A stretch of 64,000 nt of DNA from positions 32,053-96,052 of the forward strand of contig SUYL01000015.1 of the NCBI GenBank assembly GCA_015060445.1, given 5' to 3'. Within the stretch, counting starts at the first letter, position 1. Each line of letters begins with the position of its first letter. The stretch comes from Bacteroidales bacterium (GTDB lineage: Bacteria; Bacteroidota; Bacteroidia; Bacteroidales; UBA932). The notes below the pieces were generated by a model, which had not been told where the DNA came from, ran no database searches, and saw nothing but the letters and a program-made list of their open reading frames with translations. Of the stretch, positions 1-9,050 are shown one piece after another. A program made the position numbers and the translations under genes.

Positions 1-4
1 TGTA

Positions 5-745
5 ATGAAGAAGACCTTGGAAATGATAGGGGAATACTGCCTGCTTATGCTCAAAGTGTTCCAGAAACCGGAAAAATGGAGAATTTTCTTCAAACAGTGT
101 GTTGTTGAGGCGCAGAAACTCACACTTGATTCAATACCACTTATAAGTGTGATTTCTGTATTTATTGGGGCCGTTGCCGTTATACAGACAGTAAACAATC
201 TGGAGAGCCCGTTCATACCAAAAATGTATGTTGGCTATATGGCAAGGGAGATTCTGGTGCTTGAGTTCTGTTCTACAATGGTGGCGCTCATATTGGCCGG
301 AAAAATAGGATCCAACATAGCATCTGAAATAGGCAGTATGCGCATTACCGAGCAGATAGATGCAATGGACATTATGGGAGTGAATTCTGCCAACTACCTT
401 ATCCTTCCCAAAATTGTAAGTTCAGTGGTATTGAGCCCGTTTGTAATGCTCTCAAGTTTTGTAATAGGACTTTTGGGTGGAGCGCTCATAATTGCGGCTA
501 CAGGTGCAGTTACCATGGCCCAGTATGTAGATGGCCTGCAGTTCTCCTTTAAGATACACTATATCTATTACAGTATCTCAAAAATGGCTGTGTTCACCTT
601 CATCATAACCTCATTGGCATCCTACTTTGGGTATTACGCAAAGGGTGGATCACTTGGAGTGGGACGCTCAAGTACAAAAGCCATAGTTGCAATAAGTGTA
701 CTTATACTTGTATTTGATCTGGCTCTTACAAAATTGTTGTTGTAG
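5..745 (+). CDS. mlaE: MlaE-family ABC transporter permease
   Basis: Inner-membrane permease of an Mla-type phospholipid transport system, which moves lipids between inner and outer membrane. The 246-aa length fits the family. Hydrophobic segments follow an N-terminal helix, and the family-typical stretch SEIGSMRITEQIDAMDIMG is visible around residues 107-125. The ATG at base 5 gives a full-length protein, although the window edge hides anything upstream. The stop is one base before the ATPase start, so the two are translationally linked. MlaD- and MlaC-type partners are not present downstream, where the next gene is convergent. Confidence 0.92.
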   Translation: MKKTLEMIGEYCLLMLKVFQKPEKWRIFFKQCVVEAQKLTLDSIPLISVISVFIGAVAVIQTVNNLESPFIPKMYVGYMAREILVLEFCSTMVALILAGKIGSNIASEIGSMRITEQIDAMDIMGVNSANYLILPKIVSSVVLSPFVMLSSFVIGLLGGALIIAATGAVTMAQYVDGLQFSFKIHYIYYSISKMAVFTFIITSLASYFGYYAKGGSLGVGRSSTKAIVAISVLILVFDLALTKLLL

Positions 746-746
746 T

Positions 747-1502
747 ATGATAAGTGTAAAGAATCTGTATAAAGAGTTTGACGGGCGCACAGTCCTCAAT
801 AATATATCAATTGATTACAAGGAGGGAGAATGCTCCCTTATAATTGGAGCCAGCGGAAGCGGAAAAACCGTACTCCTGAAAAACCTTGTAGGTCTCCATA
901 CTCCCGACAGAGGTGAGATATGGTATGACGACAAATCCTTCACCACCCTTAAGGAGAAGCAGAAGAAGGCCCTCCGCAAGGAGATGGGGATGCTATTCCA
1001 GGGAAGTGCACTGTTCGATTTTGCAACCGTAGAGGAGAACATAATGTTTCCTATGGACTTCTTTACAGAGTGGAGTTATGAGGAGAAACTGGAGAGGGCA
1101 AACTTCTGCCTGAAAAGGGTAAACCTTGAGAATGCCAACAAAAAGTTCCCCAACGAATTGAGCGGCGGAATGCAGAAACGTGTTGGAATTGCCCGTGCAA
1201 TAGCCCTCAATCCCAAATACCTCTTCTGCGACGAGCCCAACTCGGGCCTTGACCCTACAACCTCAATAGTTATTGATCACCTCATTCAGGAGATTACCCA
1301 GGAGTACAACATTACCACTATCATAAACACCCACGACATGAACTCCGTAATGGAGATAGGGGACAAGATAGGCTTCATCTACAAAGGGGAAAAACTCTGG
1401 GAAGGGAGCAACAGGGAGATTCTCCACTCAGACTGCAAGGAACTCAATGACTTTGTCTTTGCCTCCAATATGGCAAAACAGTTGAAGGCGCTGATGAAAT
1501 AA
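747..1502 (+). CDS. mlaF: MlaF-family ABC transporter ATPase
   Basis: ATP-binding subunit that energises the upstream MlaE-like permease. Walker A GASGSGKT lies at residues 34-41, the ABC signature is LSGGMQKR, and Walker B runs into the D-loop as FCDEPNSGLD. The ORF track begins 51 nt upstream, but that extension overlaps mlaE. The ATG at 747, one base after the mlaE stop, starts the canonical MISVKNLYKEF strand. The 251-aa length is normal. A strong bidirectional hairpin follows. Confidence 0.93.
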   Translation: MISVKNLYKEFDGRTVLNNISIDYKEGECSLIIGASGSGKTVLLKNLVGLHTPDRGEIWYDDKSFTTLKEKQKKALRKEMGMLFQGSALFDFATVEENIMFPMDFFTEWSYEEKLERANFCLKRVNLENANKKFPNELSGGMQKRVGIARAIALNPKYLFCDEPNSGLDPTTSIVIDHLIQEITQEYNITTIINTHDMNSVMEIGDKIGFIYKGEKLWEGSNREILHSDCKELNDFVFASNMAKQLKALMK

Positions 1503-1536
1503 ATTTTTCGGAGTATTGGAGATAAGAATATCCATA

Positions 1537-1575
1537 AAAAAGACAGAGTGACCATAGGCCACTCTGTCTTTTTTT
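1537..1575. terminator. Bidirectional intrinsic terminator
   Basis: AAAGACAGAGTG pairs with CACTCTGTCTTT around a 9-nt loop, with an A-run on the left and a T-run on the right. It lies between the convergent mlaF and NamZ-like genes and can stop both. Confidence 0.85.
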
Positions 1576-1590
1576 ATCTTTATAATCAAA

Positions 1591-2880
1591 TCAGTTTTCC
1601 GGGTATAGCAGATAAGGTTTTCTCTGCTCCTTGAATTTCTCTACATCCTCTGTCCACATTGCCTCAATCTCTTTTGCAGATTTGCCCTCTTTAATCATCT
1701 TTCTTACGTATGCCTGGCCTATCTCAAGTTCAAACATGTTGCGGAAGAAATGGTCTCCAAGGTTGAGGTTGGTGTAAGCGTCAACAATGTACTCAAGGTT
1801 TATACCGTCCTGGTTAATCTGTTCAATTGAAGGGTTTACAGTAAGGTCAACTCCCCAGCACTCCTTGTCCAATAGAGGAGGGTTCTTTGCTCCTGGGATG
1901 CTTCTTGGGGTGAAACTGTATTTGTAGCCCAACATGTTAGGGTGGCCGTACATCTGGAATGCCTTTGCAGTACCTCTACCCAAACTTACAGGGGTTCCCT
2001 CAAAGTAGCAGGTTGAAGGGTACAGATAGATGGCCCTCATGTCGCCCAAGTTTGGAGACGGTTTAATAGGAAGTCTGTAAAGTTTTGCGTGGGTGTAGTT
2101 CTTGCATTTTACAACTTTAAGGTCAACTTTTTTGCCAGCGGCATCTTTGTGGCCGTGCTGAAGCCAGTCGCACTCGTTTGCCATATATGCAATCTCTCCA
2201 AGGGTCATTCCGTGTACAACAGGGATTGGAAGGCTTCCTACTCCCGATTTGTATTTCTCCATGTTGAGGATAGGGCCGTCTACATAGAATCCGATAGGGT
2301 TAGGGCGGTCAAGTACTATGAACTCCTTACCCTCCATAGCACATGCGGCCATCATTTTTACCATAGTTACATAGTAAGTGTAGAAACGTACACCTACATC
2401 CTGAAGGTCAAATACCAGTACATCAAACTCGTCCATCACCTCTTTTGCAGGTTTGCCGGATTTTCCCTCATATAATGAGCGGATAGGAATACCTGTTTTA
2501 GGGTCTGTAGAACTTGATACGTGCTCGCCTGCATCTGCATCGCCTCTGAAACCGTGCTCAGGAGACATGATGCATGTTACTTTTACGTTGTGTGCAAGAA
2601 GTGTGTCAAGGACGTGTGCAGTGGCTGATGCCATACCAGACTGGTTTGAAAGGATGCATACCCTCTTTCCCTCTACAAGCGGGAGGTATTCCTCTACCTG
2701 CTGTGCTCCTGTAAGGATGTCGGTTGCATAATTCATGTTCTCCTCACCAGGGAATGTTCCCATAAGGTTGCTTGGAGTTGCTGCGGGGGTTGTCTGTACC
2801 TCAGGCTGCTTGTTCTGGGCACATGCGCATACTGCAATGCAAAGTGCTGCAGATGCCATAATTGAAAATAGTTTCTTCAT
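1591..2880 (-). CDS. DUF1343 lipoprotein, NamZ-like exo-beta-N-acetylmuramidase
   Basis: Member of the DUF1343 family, whose characterised member NamZ removes N-acetylmuramic acid from the non-reducing end of peptidoglycan fragments. The 429-aa protein starts at the internal ATG at 2880 (MKKLFSIMASAALCIAVCACAQ), giving a signal peptide and a lipobox-like VCAC. The ORF-track start adds 14 residues that would bury the signal sequence. Family-like blocks such as SPEHGFRGDADAG, FDLQDVGVRFYTY and DRPNPIG are visible. A TATCTTTG -7 box precedes it. The substrate is inferred from the family. A DUF5009 gene and a ROK/MFS/SIS sugar cluster in the same chromosomal region would fit amino-sugar salvage. 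Confidence 0.88.
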   Translation of the reverse strand: MKKLFSIMASAALCIAVCACAQNKQPEVQTTPAATPSNLMGTFPGEENMNYATDILTGAQQVEEYLPLVEGKRVCILSNQSGMASATAHVLDTLLAHNVKVTCIMSPEHGFRGDADAGEHVSSSTDPKTGIPIRSLYEGKSGKPAKEVMDEFDVLVFDLQDVGVRFYTYYVTMVKMMAACAMEGKEFIVLDRPNPIGFYVDGPILNMEKYKSGVGSLPIPVVHGMTLGEIAYMANECDWLQHGHKDAAGKKVDLKVVKCKNYTHAKLYRLPIKPSPNLGDMRAIYLYPSTCYFEGTPVSLGRGTAKAFQMYGHPNMLGYKYSFTPRSIPGAKNPPLLDKECWGVDLTVNPSIEQINQDGINLEYIVDAYTNLNLGDHFFRNMFELEIGQAYVRKMIKEGKSAKEIEAMWTEDVEKFKEQRKPYLLYPEN

Positions 2881-2919
2881 ATCTGTAGTAATTATTTGTC
2901 GGGAAAATAAGACCAAATA

Positions 2920-2927
2920 CAAAGATA
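2920..2927 (-). promoter_or_regulatory. Bacteroidota -7 box (TATCTTTG)
   Basis: Perfect match to TAnnTTTG on the minus strand, 40 nt upstream of the NamZ-like start. Confidence 0.6.
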
Positions 2928-2967
2928 TTCAAAAAGTTGTTTCTTTACAACCGCAAGTGGGCAAAAA

Positions 2968-3010
2968 GGAAAAGCCTGCACCGGGTTTCCCCGCCACAGG
3001 CTTCTCTTTT
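2968..3010 (-). terminator. Intrinsic terminator of the FadL-like gene
   Basis: GAAAAGCCTG and CAGGCTTCTCTTTT form an imperfect stem around a GC-rich loop, directly downstream of the minus-strand porin gene. Confidence 0.65.
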
Positions 3011-3042
3011 GTAGTAAGGTTATTTTTTAGGTAATTTCTCTC

Positions 3043-4485
3043 TTAGAACTGGAATCTTACAGCAACACCCGGCATGATTGCGCTCTTGGTGTAATCTGCT
3101 ACAAATGATCCGTTCTGGTATGAGCCGGTAGTTTTTTCGCCTCTCAAGTAACCTACTGAAAGGTCAACTGCAAGATTCTTCATTGGGTTCAAGGTTGCAC
3201 CTGCAGTTACTCCGTATGAATTTGCACTTGGAGTCTCAGGGTTGTAGTTGTCCATCTGTACAGGAGGGGTATCCATGTATGCACCTGCCCTTACTGTCCA
3301 GAAGTCAGAAACTACATACTGTGCACCAAGTCTTACAGCTACGGTGTTCTCGTAATCTTTTACAGATGACTGTACAATCTCACCTGCGGCAGTCTTGAAA
3401 GTGATGTCAAGTTTGTCGTATGCGCTCCAGCCTGTAATCTGAGCCTCACCGGTTAGGGTCCATGCCTGATTTGGCTTATATGCGATACCTATGCTGAAGA
3501 TGCTTGGGATTGGCATTGAAGCCTTGAACTCAGAATTATCCAACAGACCCATAGTTGTAAGTTGTGTCTGGGTACCTTTGATGGTTGCAAGGGTCTCCTG
3601 TGGAAGCATTCCCTGAAGAGGTGTGGTATCAAATGATTTGATTGCAGCAACTACGCTCTCTGCAGCGTCATTTGCATAATCCAACTCAGCCTCTCCATCC
3701 TCTACAGACAATTTAACTTTTGAGCGGTAGGTTGCACCAAGGGTAACTTTAGGTGATACATTTACAAGGATACCTACGTTAAAGCCCAAAGCAACTTTTG
3801 AAGAACCCTCAAGTTCAATTCCTACAGGAATCTGGTTGCTGAATGAGTTGATCATTCCTGGAAGTGCGCCAAGGCTGCTGAATGCAGGGTTCATCTGTGC
3901 AAGCTGGCCTGCAAGGGCACCAAGAGGAGCAAATGAGTTTGCAGCCACAAGACCTTTCTCCTGTGAGAATGAACCGAAGTCAATCATAAGGCCTGCACCA
4001 ACGCTTACAATGTCATTGATCTTGTAAGAGATTGTAGGCTGAACGTTGAATGCTTTAAGTGAAACCTCCTGGATATGTGTTGCGCCAACCCAGTTGTCAC
4101 CCCATACCATTGAGTTTCCGGCAGGGTTGGTGATGCTGATACCAACTGCAAGTTTTTCGCAAGGTTTGTATCCGAAATATCCGAATATAGGAGTGCTTAG
4201 GGGATTGTCAGTTTCGTGTTTGTAGCCAGGCTGCTCAAAGTTCACTTTGGATTTGATAAGGATTGAACCCAATGAAACATCAAATTTTGAGTTCATGTAA
4301 ACCATACCTGCAGGGTTGAACAACATGCTCTCTGCGCCAAGTTTGAGGGCTGTACCTGTGTGTGCCATACCCCACTGCCTTGAACTCTGAGAGTTGATCT
4401 GGTAACCTTCTGCATTCGCTGAAAGAACAGTCATAACGGCAGCGGCAGCAAGGACCAATTTCTTTGTGATTTTAGTAAATTTCAT
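3043..4485 (-). CDS. OmpP1/FadL-family outer-membrane transporter
   Basis: Outer-membrane beta-barrel of the FadL/OmpP1/TodX family, which typically takes up hydrophobic compounds such as long-chain fatty acids. The 480-aa protein has a cleavable signal peptide (residues 1-25, ending near SANA), the N-terminal family feature AESMLFNPAGMVYM, alternating amphipathic strands through the C-terminal two thirds, and a terminal aromatic residue (VAVRFQF) expected for barrel assembly. It is monocistronic, with its own -7 box upstream and a hairpin downstream. The cargo cannot be read from the sequence. Confidence 0.9.
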   Translation of the reverse strand: MKFTKITKKLVLAAAAVMTVLSANAEGYQINSQSSRQWGMAHTGTALKLGAESMLFNPAGMVYMNSKFDVSLGSILIKSKVNFEQPGYKHETDNPLSTPIFGYFGYKPCEKLAVGISITNPAGNSMVWGDNWVGATHIQEVSLKAFNVQPTISYKINDIVSVGAGLMIDFGSFSQEKGLVAANSFAPLGALAGQLAQMNPAFSSLGALPGMINSFSNQIPVGIELEGSSKVALGFNVGILVNVSPKVTLGATYRSKVKLSVEDGEAELDYANDAAESVVAAIKSFDTTPLQGMLPQETLATIKGTQTQLTTMGLLDNSEFKASMPIPSIFSIGIAYKPNQAWTLTGEAQITGWSAYDKLDITFKTAAGEIVQSSVKDYENTVAVRLGAQYVVSDFWTVRAGAYMDTPPVQMDNYNPETPSANSYGVTAGATLNPMKNLAVDLSVGYLRGEKTTGSYQNGSFVADYTKSAIMPGVAVRFQF

Positions 4486-4508
4486 AAGTTTTCAGTTTTA
4501 ATCGGCGG

Positions 4509-4516
4509 CAAAGGTA
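4509..4516 (-). promoter_or_regulatory. Bacteroidota -7 box (TACCTTTG)
   Basis: TAnnTTTG on the minus strand, 24 nt upstream of the FadL-like start codon in an AT-rich leader. Confidence 0.65.
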
Positions 4517-4613
4517 ATTATTTTTTTTAATATACCAAATTTTGGCAAATTGTGTAAAATGCATAAAATGAGTGAGATATAATTATACTTACATATGGCC
4601 ATTGTGAAATAAT

Positions 4614-4642
4614 AAAAAAAGGGGAAACCTGCTGGTTTCCCC
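4614..4642 (-). terminator. Intrinsic terminator after S9 peptidase gene
   Basis: GGGGAAACC and GGTTTCCCC form a perfect 9-bp stem with a 4-nt loop. The A-run on its plus-strand left side becomes the T-run of a minus-strand terminator. Confidence 0.85.
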
Positions 4643-4668
4643 TAAAATTGTTTTAGGTATGTGCCTAA

Positions 4669-7125
4669 TTAGTTGTTGTTCATCTGTTTAATGTCAATTT
4701 CCTCTTTCTCTGAGTCTCCAATCAGATACTCGCAGAAGTGGTCTGCCATTCTCCAGAAGAAATATTCTGTCATGTTTCCAAATCCATGTCTCTGTCCCGG
4801 AAGGATGAGCATCTGGAAACGTTTGTTTGCTTTGATGAGCGCATCAACAACTCTCAAGGTGTTTCCAGGGTGTACATTGTTGTCAATGTCTCCGTGTACA
4901 AGCAACAGGTTGCCTTTAAGGTTTCTTGCAAGTTGCTGGTTGGTGTTTATGCTGTATTTGAATGTGGTATCACCTTTCTCAGATACCTCCTCAAGTACTC
5001 CATGGTGCTGCTCGCTCCACCAGCGGTTGTAGATGCTGTTGTCGTGGTTTCCGGCACATGAAACTGCTGCGGTAAAGAAATCGGGATATTTGAGGATTGC
5101 TGCTGTAGACATGAATCCTCCACCAGAGTGGCCGTGGATACCCACTTTCTTGCCGTTGATGAAAGGATATCTTGCTGCGAGTTGCTGTACTGCAACTTTC
5201 TTGTCTTCCAAACCATAGTCTCTAAGGTTACCGTAACCGAAGTTGTGATACCATTTTGAGCGGTTAGGGTGTCCGCCGCGGTTTCCTACTGTTACAACAA
5301 TGAAACCGAGTTGCGCAAGGCGGTCAACCCTGTCCATACCTTTGCTCCATGAAGAGTTGTTTGCCTCTGTCTGTGGGCCAGGATATACATACTCAATGAT
5401 AGGGTAGAGTTTGGTTGAATCAAAGTCAAACGGCTTGTACATTACACCGTAAAGGTCTGTAATGCCGTCACCTGCCTTAACGGTAAAAATCTCAGGGAAC
5501 TTGTATCCGCGGGCGAACAACTGGCTCAAATCTGCCTCCTCAAGGTCCATGATCTTGCGGCCGGTGTTGTCGTAAAGGGAGGTTTTAGGGGTGCAGTCAA
5601 CTCTTGAATAGTTGTTTACAAAGTAGCGGTTGTCGTCGCTCATGTTAACTTTGTTGTCGTAGTCACCCTTGTTGAGCAGTTTTACGTTGCTGCCGTCCAA
5701 GTTTGCACTGTACAGGTACATATAATATGGGTTAATCCCTTTCTCCCTGCCGCATGCAGTGAAGTAAACCACTCTCTTGGCCTCATCAATTCCCACAACA
5801 TTCTCTACGTGGAATTCACCTTTTGTAATCTGATTCTTGAGGGTTCCGTCTGCACTGTACAGATACAGGTGTGCCCATCCGTCCCTCTCAGACCAATGCA
5901 CAAACTCGCTGCCGTTGTTGAGGAAGACAAACTCCCTTGTCTCAACGTATGTATTGAGTTCTTCGTGAAGGATAGTCTTGCACTCACCTGTTGCAACATC
6001 TACAGAGCAGAGGTCAACCCTCTTCTGGTCGCGGCTCTGGCGGGTGAAGTAGAACTTGCTGTTGTCTCCCAGCCACTGCATTGGAACGTACTCCATGTAT
6101 GTCCTCTCTGTAATGGTTACAGGCTTTCTTTCAATGCTTACAGACTGGTCCTTGAATGCTGCAATGTCTATTGTCCTTGAACTCTTGTCCTCAAAATTGA
6201 ACAGGTAGAGGTACTCTTTAGGTCCCGGCTCTCCAGGCATCTGATATTTGTATCCCTCCAATTTTGGACGTGGGTTTGCAAGAACGTCAATAACCCAAAG
6301 TTCCTTAATCTTGCTCATGTCGCTTCTGGTAAGGGCAAAGTGTTTTGAGTCTGGAGACCAGCATACATACGCACCGGTACGTTTGGTGGTATCTTCCTCA
6401 TGGTTTCCACCGTACATGCCTCTTCCTGCGTAAGGGAACTCCTTGGTACCGTCGGTTGTAAGGCGGTGCTCCACAATTGTAGAGTCCTTCTCATCTTCCA
6501 TGGCCTTTTTCAGGTTCTCCATGTCCATGTACCAGAGGTTGTAGTTCTTTCCATAGATTGCATATTTGCCGTCGGGAGAAACATTTGCCCATCTTGGGTA
6601 ATCCTTCTCCTTCTCCTCTTCAGTTATATCTGTGAGTTTCCCCTGTGCAATATCCCATTTGAAACGGAATACCTTGTTCTCCTTCTGTGGTTTGCCAGGT
6701 CTTTTCTTCTCACCTTTCTTCTCTTTCTTAGGAACCATGAGGGAGGTCCTTACCTCAAATGTAAAGGCTTTGTCCTCATCTGTAAGTTCAAGCCTCTGGA
6801 GAGGGAGGTGCTGGGCATCAAACGGGTCTTTGGTAATGGCAGAAATCTCGGCTGCAAGTTTGCCCATATCCCATATTTTTCTTTTGGTACCTGCTGCAGG
6901 ATCTACAATGTAGTATTCTGTGCCGTTTGTAGTTTTATAAGTGTACCAGAACTTGTCTGAATTCTTGAACCAGTTTGGCCTTACATCTGTAGAGAAAACC
7001 ATCTGGCCCACCTTCTTTGCAGAGAATCTCTCCGCAAGTTCGTAATTGGCTTTGGTAACCGGTGTCTGCTGGGCGTATCCTACGCTACAGGCAATAAGCG
7101 CAATTGCTAATAACAGTTTTTTCAT
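4669..7125 (-). CDS. S9 family peptidase, dipeptidyl-peptidase IV-like
   Basis: Secreted or periplasmic serine peptidase of family S9 with an N-terminal DPP-IV beta-propeller and a C-terminal alpha/beta hydrolase domain. The catalytic serine is in GHSGGG, the aspartate in VHGDIDNNVHPG, and the histidine in PGQRHGFG. The start is the internal ATG at 7125 (MKKLLLAIALIACSVGYAQ), giving a clear signal peptide; the track start adds 11 non-signal residues. The 818-aa length is normal for prolyl dipeptidyl/oligopeptidases in this phylum. It lies 14 nt downstream of the YfcE-like gene and probably shares its transcript. Confidence 0.93.
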   Translation of the reverse strand: MKKLLLAIALIACSVGYAQQTPVTKANYELAERFSAKKVGQMVFSTDVRPNWFKNSDKFWYTYKTTNGTEYYIVDPAAGTKRKIWDMGKLAAEISAITKDPFDAQHLPLQRLELTDEDKAFTFEVRTSLMVPKKEKKGEKKRPGKPQKENKVFRFKWDIAQGKLTDITEEEKEKDYPRWANVSPDGKYAIYGKNYNLWYMDMENLKKAMEDEKDSTIVEHRLTTDGTKEFPYAGRGMYGGNHEEDTTKRTGAYVCWSPDSKHFALTRSDMSKIKELWVIDVLANPRPKLEGYKYQMPGEPGPKEYLYLFNFEDKSSRTIDIAAFKDQSVSIERKPVTITERTYMEYVPMQWLGDNSKFYFTRQSRDQKRVDLCSVDVATGECKTILHEELNTYVETREFVFLNNGSEFVHWSERDGWAHLYLYSADGTLKNQITKGEFHVENVVGIDEAKRVVYFTACGREKGINPYYMYLYSANLDGSNVKLLNKGDYDNKVNMSDDNRYFVNNYSRVDCTPKTSLYDNTGRKIMDLEEADLSQLFARGYKFPEIFTVKAGDGITDLYGVMYKPFDFDSTKLYPIIEYVYPGPQTEANNSSWSKGMDRVDRLAQLGFIVVTVGNRGGHPNRSKWYHNFGYGNLRDYGLEDKKVAVQQLAARYPFINGKKVGIHGHSGGGFMSTAAILKYPDFFTAAVSCAGNHDNSIYNRWWSEQHHGVLEEVSEKGDTTFKYSINTNQQLARNLKGNLLLVHGDIDNNVHPGNTLRVVDALIKANKRFQMLILPGQRHGFGNMTEYFFWRMADHFCEYLIGDSEKEEIDIKQMNNN

Positions 7126-7139
7126 ATATATACAGTTAG

Positions 7140-7637
7140 TTATAGTTTCCTTTCCCATTCGCCCACCTCCATATCCTTTATGGTGCCGTTCTCAATCCTG
7201 AATCTCAGGGCTGTCCTTACGTTGTGGAATCCCTGTATTCCGGCGGCACCCGGGTTTATGGTGAGGACCCTGTATTTGGGGTCGTTGATCACCTTCAGGA
7301 TATGGGAATGACCGCAGATGAAGATGTCGGGAAGATGGGCATTTATAAGTTGGAATGCCTTGAAATCATACCTCCCCGGGTAACCTCCAATGTGCATCAT
7401 GAGTATCCTCATTCCCTCCATCTCAAAAAATTGGGTGTAGGGGTGGGCCAGCCGCACCGTATGGTCATCACAGTTGCCATATACCCCGCGAAGGGGCTTG
7501 AAGGCGGCAATTGCATCGGCAGTTTCAATGTTCCCGAAATCACCGGCATGCCATATTTCATCTACCGGCTCCAGAAACTTGCGGAGTTTGTCATCAAAAA
7601 CTCCGTGGGTATCCGATATCAATCCTATATAAGCCAT
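7140..7637 (-). CDS. YfcE/MJ0936-family metallophosphoesterase
   Basis: Small (165 aa) cytoplasmic metal-dependent phosphodiesterase. Motifs appear in order: SDTHG (residues 8-12), HAGDFGN (about 31-37), YGNCDD (about 54-59) and CGHSH (about 109-113), the complete di-metal set of the calcineurin-like superfamily. Related enzymes hydrolyse artificial phosphodiesters, and the physiological substrate is generally unknown. It is close to the S9 peptidase gene without an obvious functional link. Confidence 0.9.
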   Translation of the reverse strand: MAYIGLISDTHGVFDDKLRKFLEPVDEIWHAGDFGNIETADAIAAFKPLRGVYGNCDDHTVRLAHPYTQFFEMEGMRILMMHIGGYPGRYDFKAFQLINAHLPDIFICGHSHILKVINDPKYRVLTINPGAAGIQGFHNVRTALRFRIENGTIKDMEVGEWERKL

Positions 7638-7665
7638 ACAGTTTGACTCTCCTGCAATTGAAAGG

Positions 7666-8886
7666 TTAAAGTTTTATCACAATCTTTTTCTTGTAAAGCC
7701 ACATTGCCATGGCGGTGAATACCGCAACATATACAAGGGCAAAGATAAGTGAGGATACATTGTTGTTCTCACCAACTATAGCAACACATACATTGTTGTA
7801 GAACCAACTCAGCACACTCCAGGTCCTCTCCTTAATGGTGCCGTCTGCCATCTCAACAACTCCCTTCCATTTGATTATCTGTCCAAGCACCTTTGCAAAG
7901 AGCCCCGCCATTACAAATGCAAACAGAGGGTTCATACCCAAAGCCTTGAATGGGGTAAACACTTTCTCTTTACCTTTTACATCAATCAGATAAATGAAGA
8001 AAGCCAGCATTACAATGCTCCATCCACCGGCATACAGCACGTACGAGCCGGTCCAGAGCGCTTTTATGATAGGGTAGCAGATGCTCCATACCAACCCTGC
8101 ACCAATGCAGCACAGCCCAATGGTGTAAAGTTGTGCAACCACAGTAATTTTGTCGGGAGTCTGCTGTATTTTCTTCCCGATAAGGAATCCCAGAAGTACG
8201 GTACATGCTCCCGAGAGGGCACCGAGCAGCCCCTCCGGATCAAATGGGATACCGAATCCCTTGTAAATGTGGTCAACTCCAAAAATTGCAAGGTCTATCT
8301 TGTCTGCATTCTGCCCTGCAAGGGAGAAGGCGCCTGCAGCACCGTTCACCATCTCTGCAGATGAGTCTCCTATAAGCCACAGGATAAGCCAGTGCAACCC
8401 CATAAGAACCGCCATTGCAGGAATTATCTTTCTGCTCTTCTGCAGCCACAATGCAATGAAACCTCCAAGTACATAGCACATTGCAATCCTCTGAAGGACA
8501 CCTATAATGCGCACATGCTCAAGACGGTAAACAAAGTTGCCCCAAACGGAGAGGTCGGGGTTAGGGGAGGTAGGGTAGAAAGGGAACCAGTTGAGGCCAA
8601 AACCCACAAGGAAAATTAGGCTACCCCTCTTGAGGAGTTTCTTTACACTTGCTCCCGACAATCCCTCATTGTATTTTGCAAACGAAAAAGCCATTGCCGC
8701 TCCCACTACAAACAGGAAAAATGGGAATACAAGGTCTGTAGGGGTGCATCCTGCCCATTTGGCATGTGCCAACGGCGGAAAAATGTGTCCCCATGAACCG
8801 GGGTTGTTTACAAGAATCATACCTGCAACTGTCATACCCCTGAGCACATCAAGTGCCACGTAACGCTGAGATTTTATTTGTGTCAT
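7666..8886 (-). CDS. DUF5009/HGSNAT-like multi-pass membrane acyltransferase-family protein
   Basis: Inner-membrane protein with about ten hydrophobic helices, related to the NagX/DUF5009 group and to eukaryotic heparan-alpha-glucosaminide N-acetyltransferase. The hallmark N-terminus RYVALDVLRGMTVAGMILVNNPG follows the internal ATG at 8886; the 24 residues upstream in the track are Cys/Tyr/Lys-rich leader and were dropped. Length is 406 aa. Family relatives are linked to amino-sugar use, which is compatible with the NamZ-like gene nearby, but the substrate here is an inference. Confidence 0.85.
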   Translation of the reverse strand: MTQIKSQRYVALDVLRGMTVAGMILVNNPGSWGHIFPPLAHAKWAGCTPTDLVFPFFLFVVGAAMAFSFAKYNEGLSGASVKKLLKRGSLIFLVGFGLNWFPFYPTSPNPDLSVWGNFVYRLEHVRIIGVLQRIAMCYVLGGFIALWLQKSRKIIPAMAVLMGLHWLILWLIGDSSAEMVNGAAGAFSLAGQNADKIDLAIFGVDHIYKGFGIPFDPEGLLGALSGACTVLLGFLIGKKIQQTPDKITVVAQLYTIGLCCIGAGLVWSICYPIIKALWTGSYVLYAGGWSIVMLAFFIYLIDVKGKEKVFTPFKALGMNPLFAFVMAGLFAKVLGQIIKWKGVVEMADGTIKERTWSVLSWFYNNVCVAIVGENNNVSSLIFALVYVAVFTAMAMWLYKKKIVIKL

Positions 8887-8914
8887 TTTAATGGTTTGTT
8901 TTTCCAAATTTGTA

Positions 8915-8922
8915 CAAAAATA
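8915..8922 (-). promoter_or_regulatory. Candidate -7 box (TATTTTTG)
   Basis: TAnnTTTG on the minus strand, 29 nt before the DUF5009 start. Confidence 0.45.
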
Positions 8923-9050
8923 ACATGTTTTGTTGATATATTTGTAAAAAATCGCCAATCAGGGGCGCTTCCGGCTTCATACTGCATTATTCCGGGCCTT
9001 TTCCTGTTGGCACTATAATATTCCCTTTATGGAACTGTTTTATTATTCAT

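Noticed and set aside
9006-9030. Sigma70-type TATAAT promoter for rsmE
   Set aside because: Bacteroidota use TAnnTTTG; the TATAAT string near 9016 has no supporting -33 element and may be chance.
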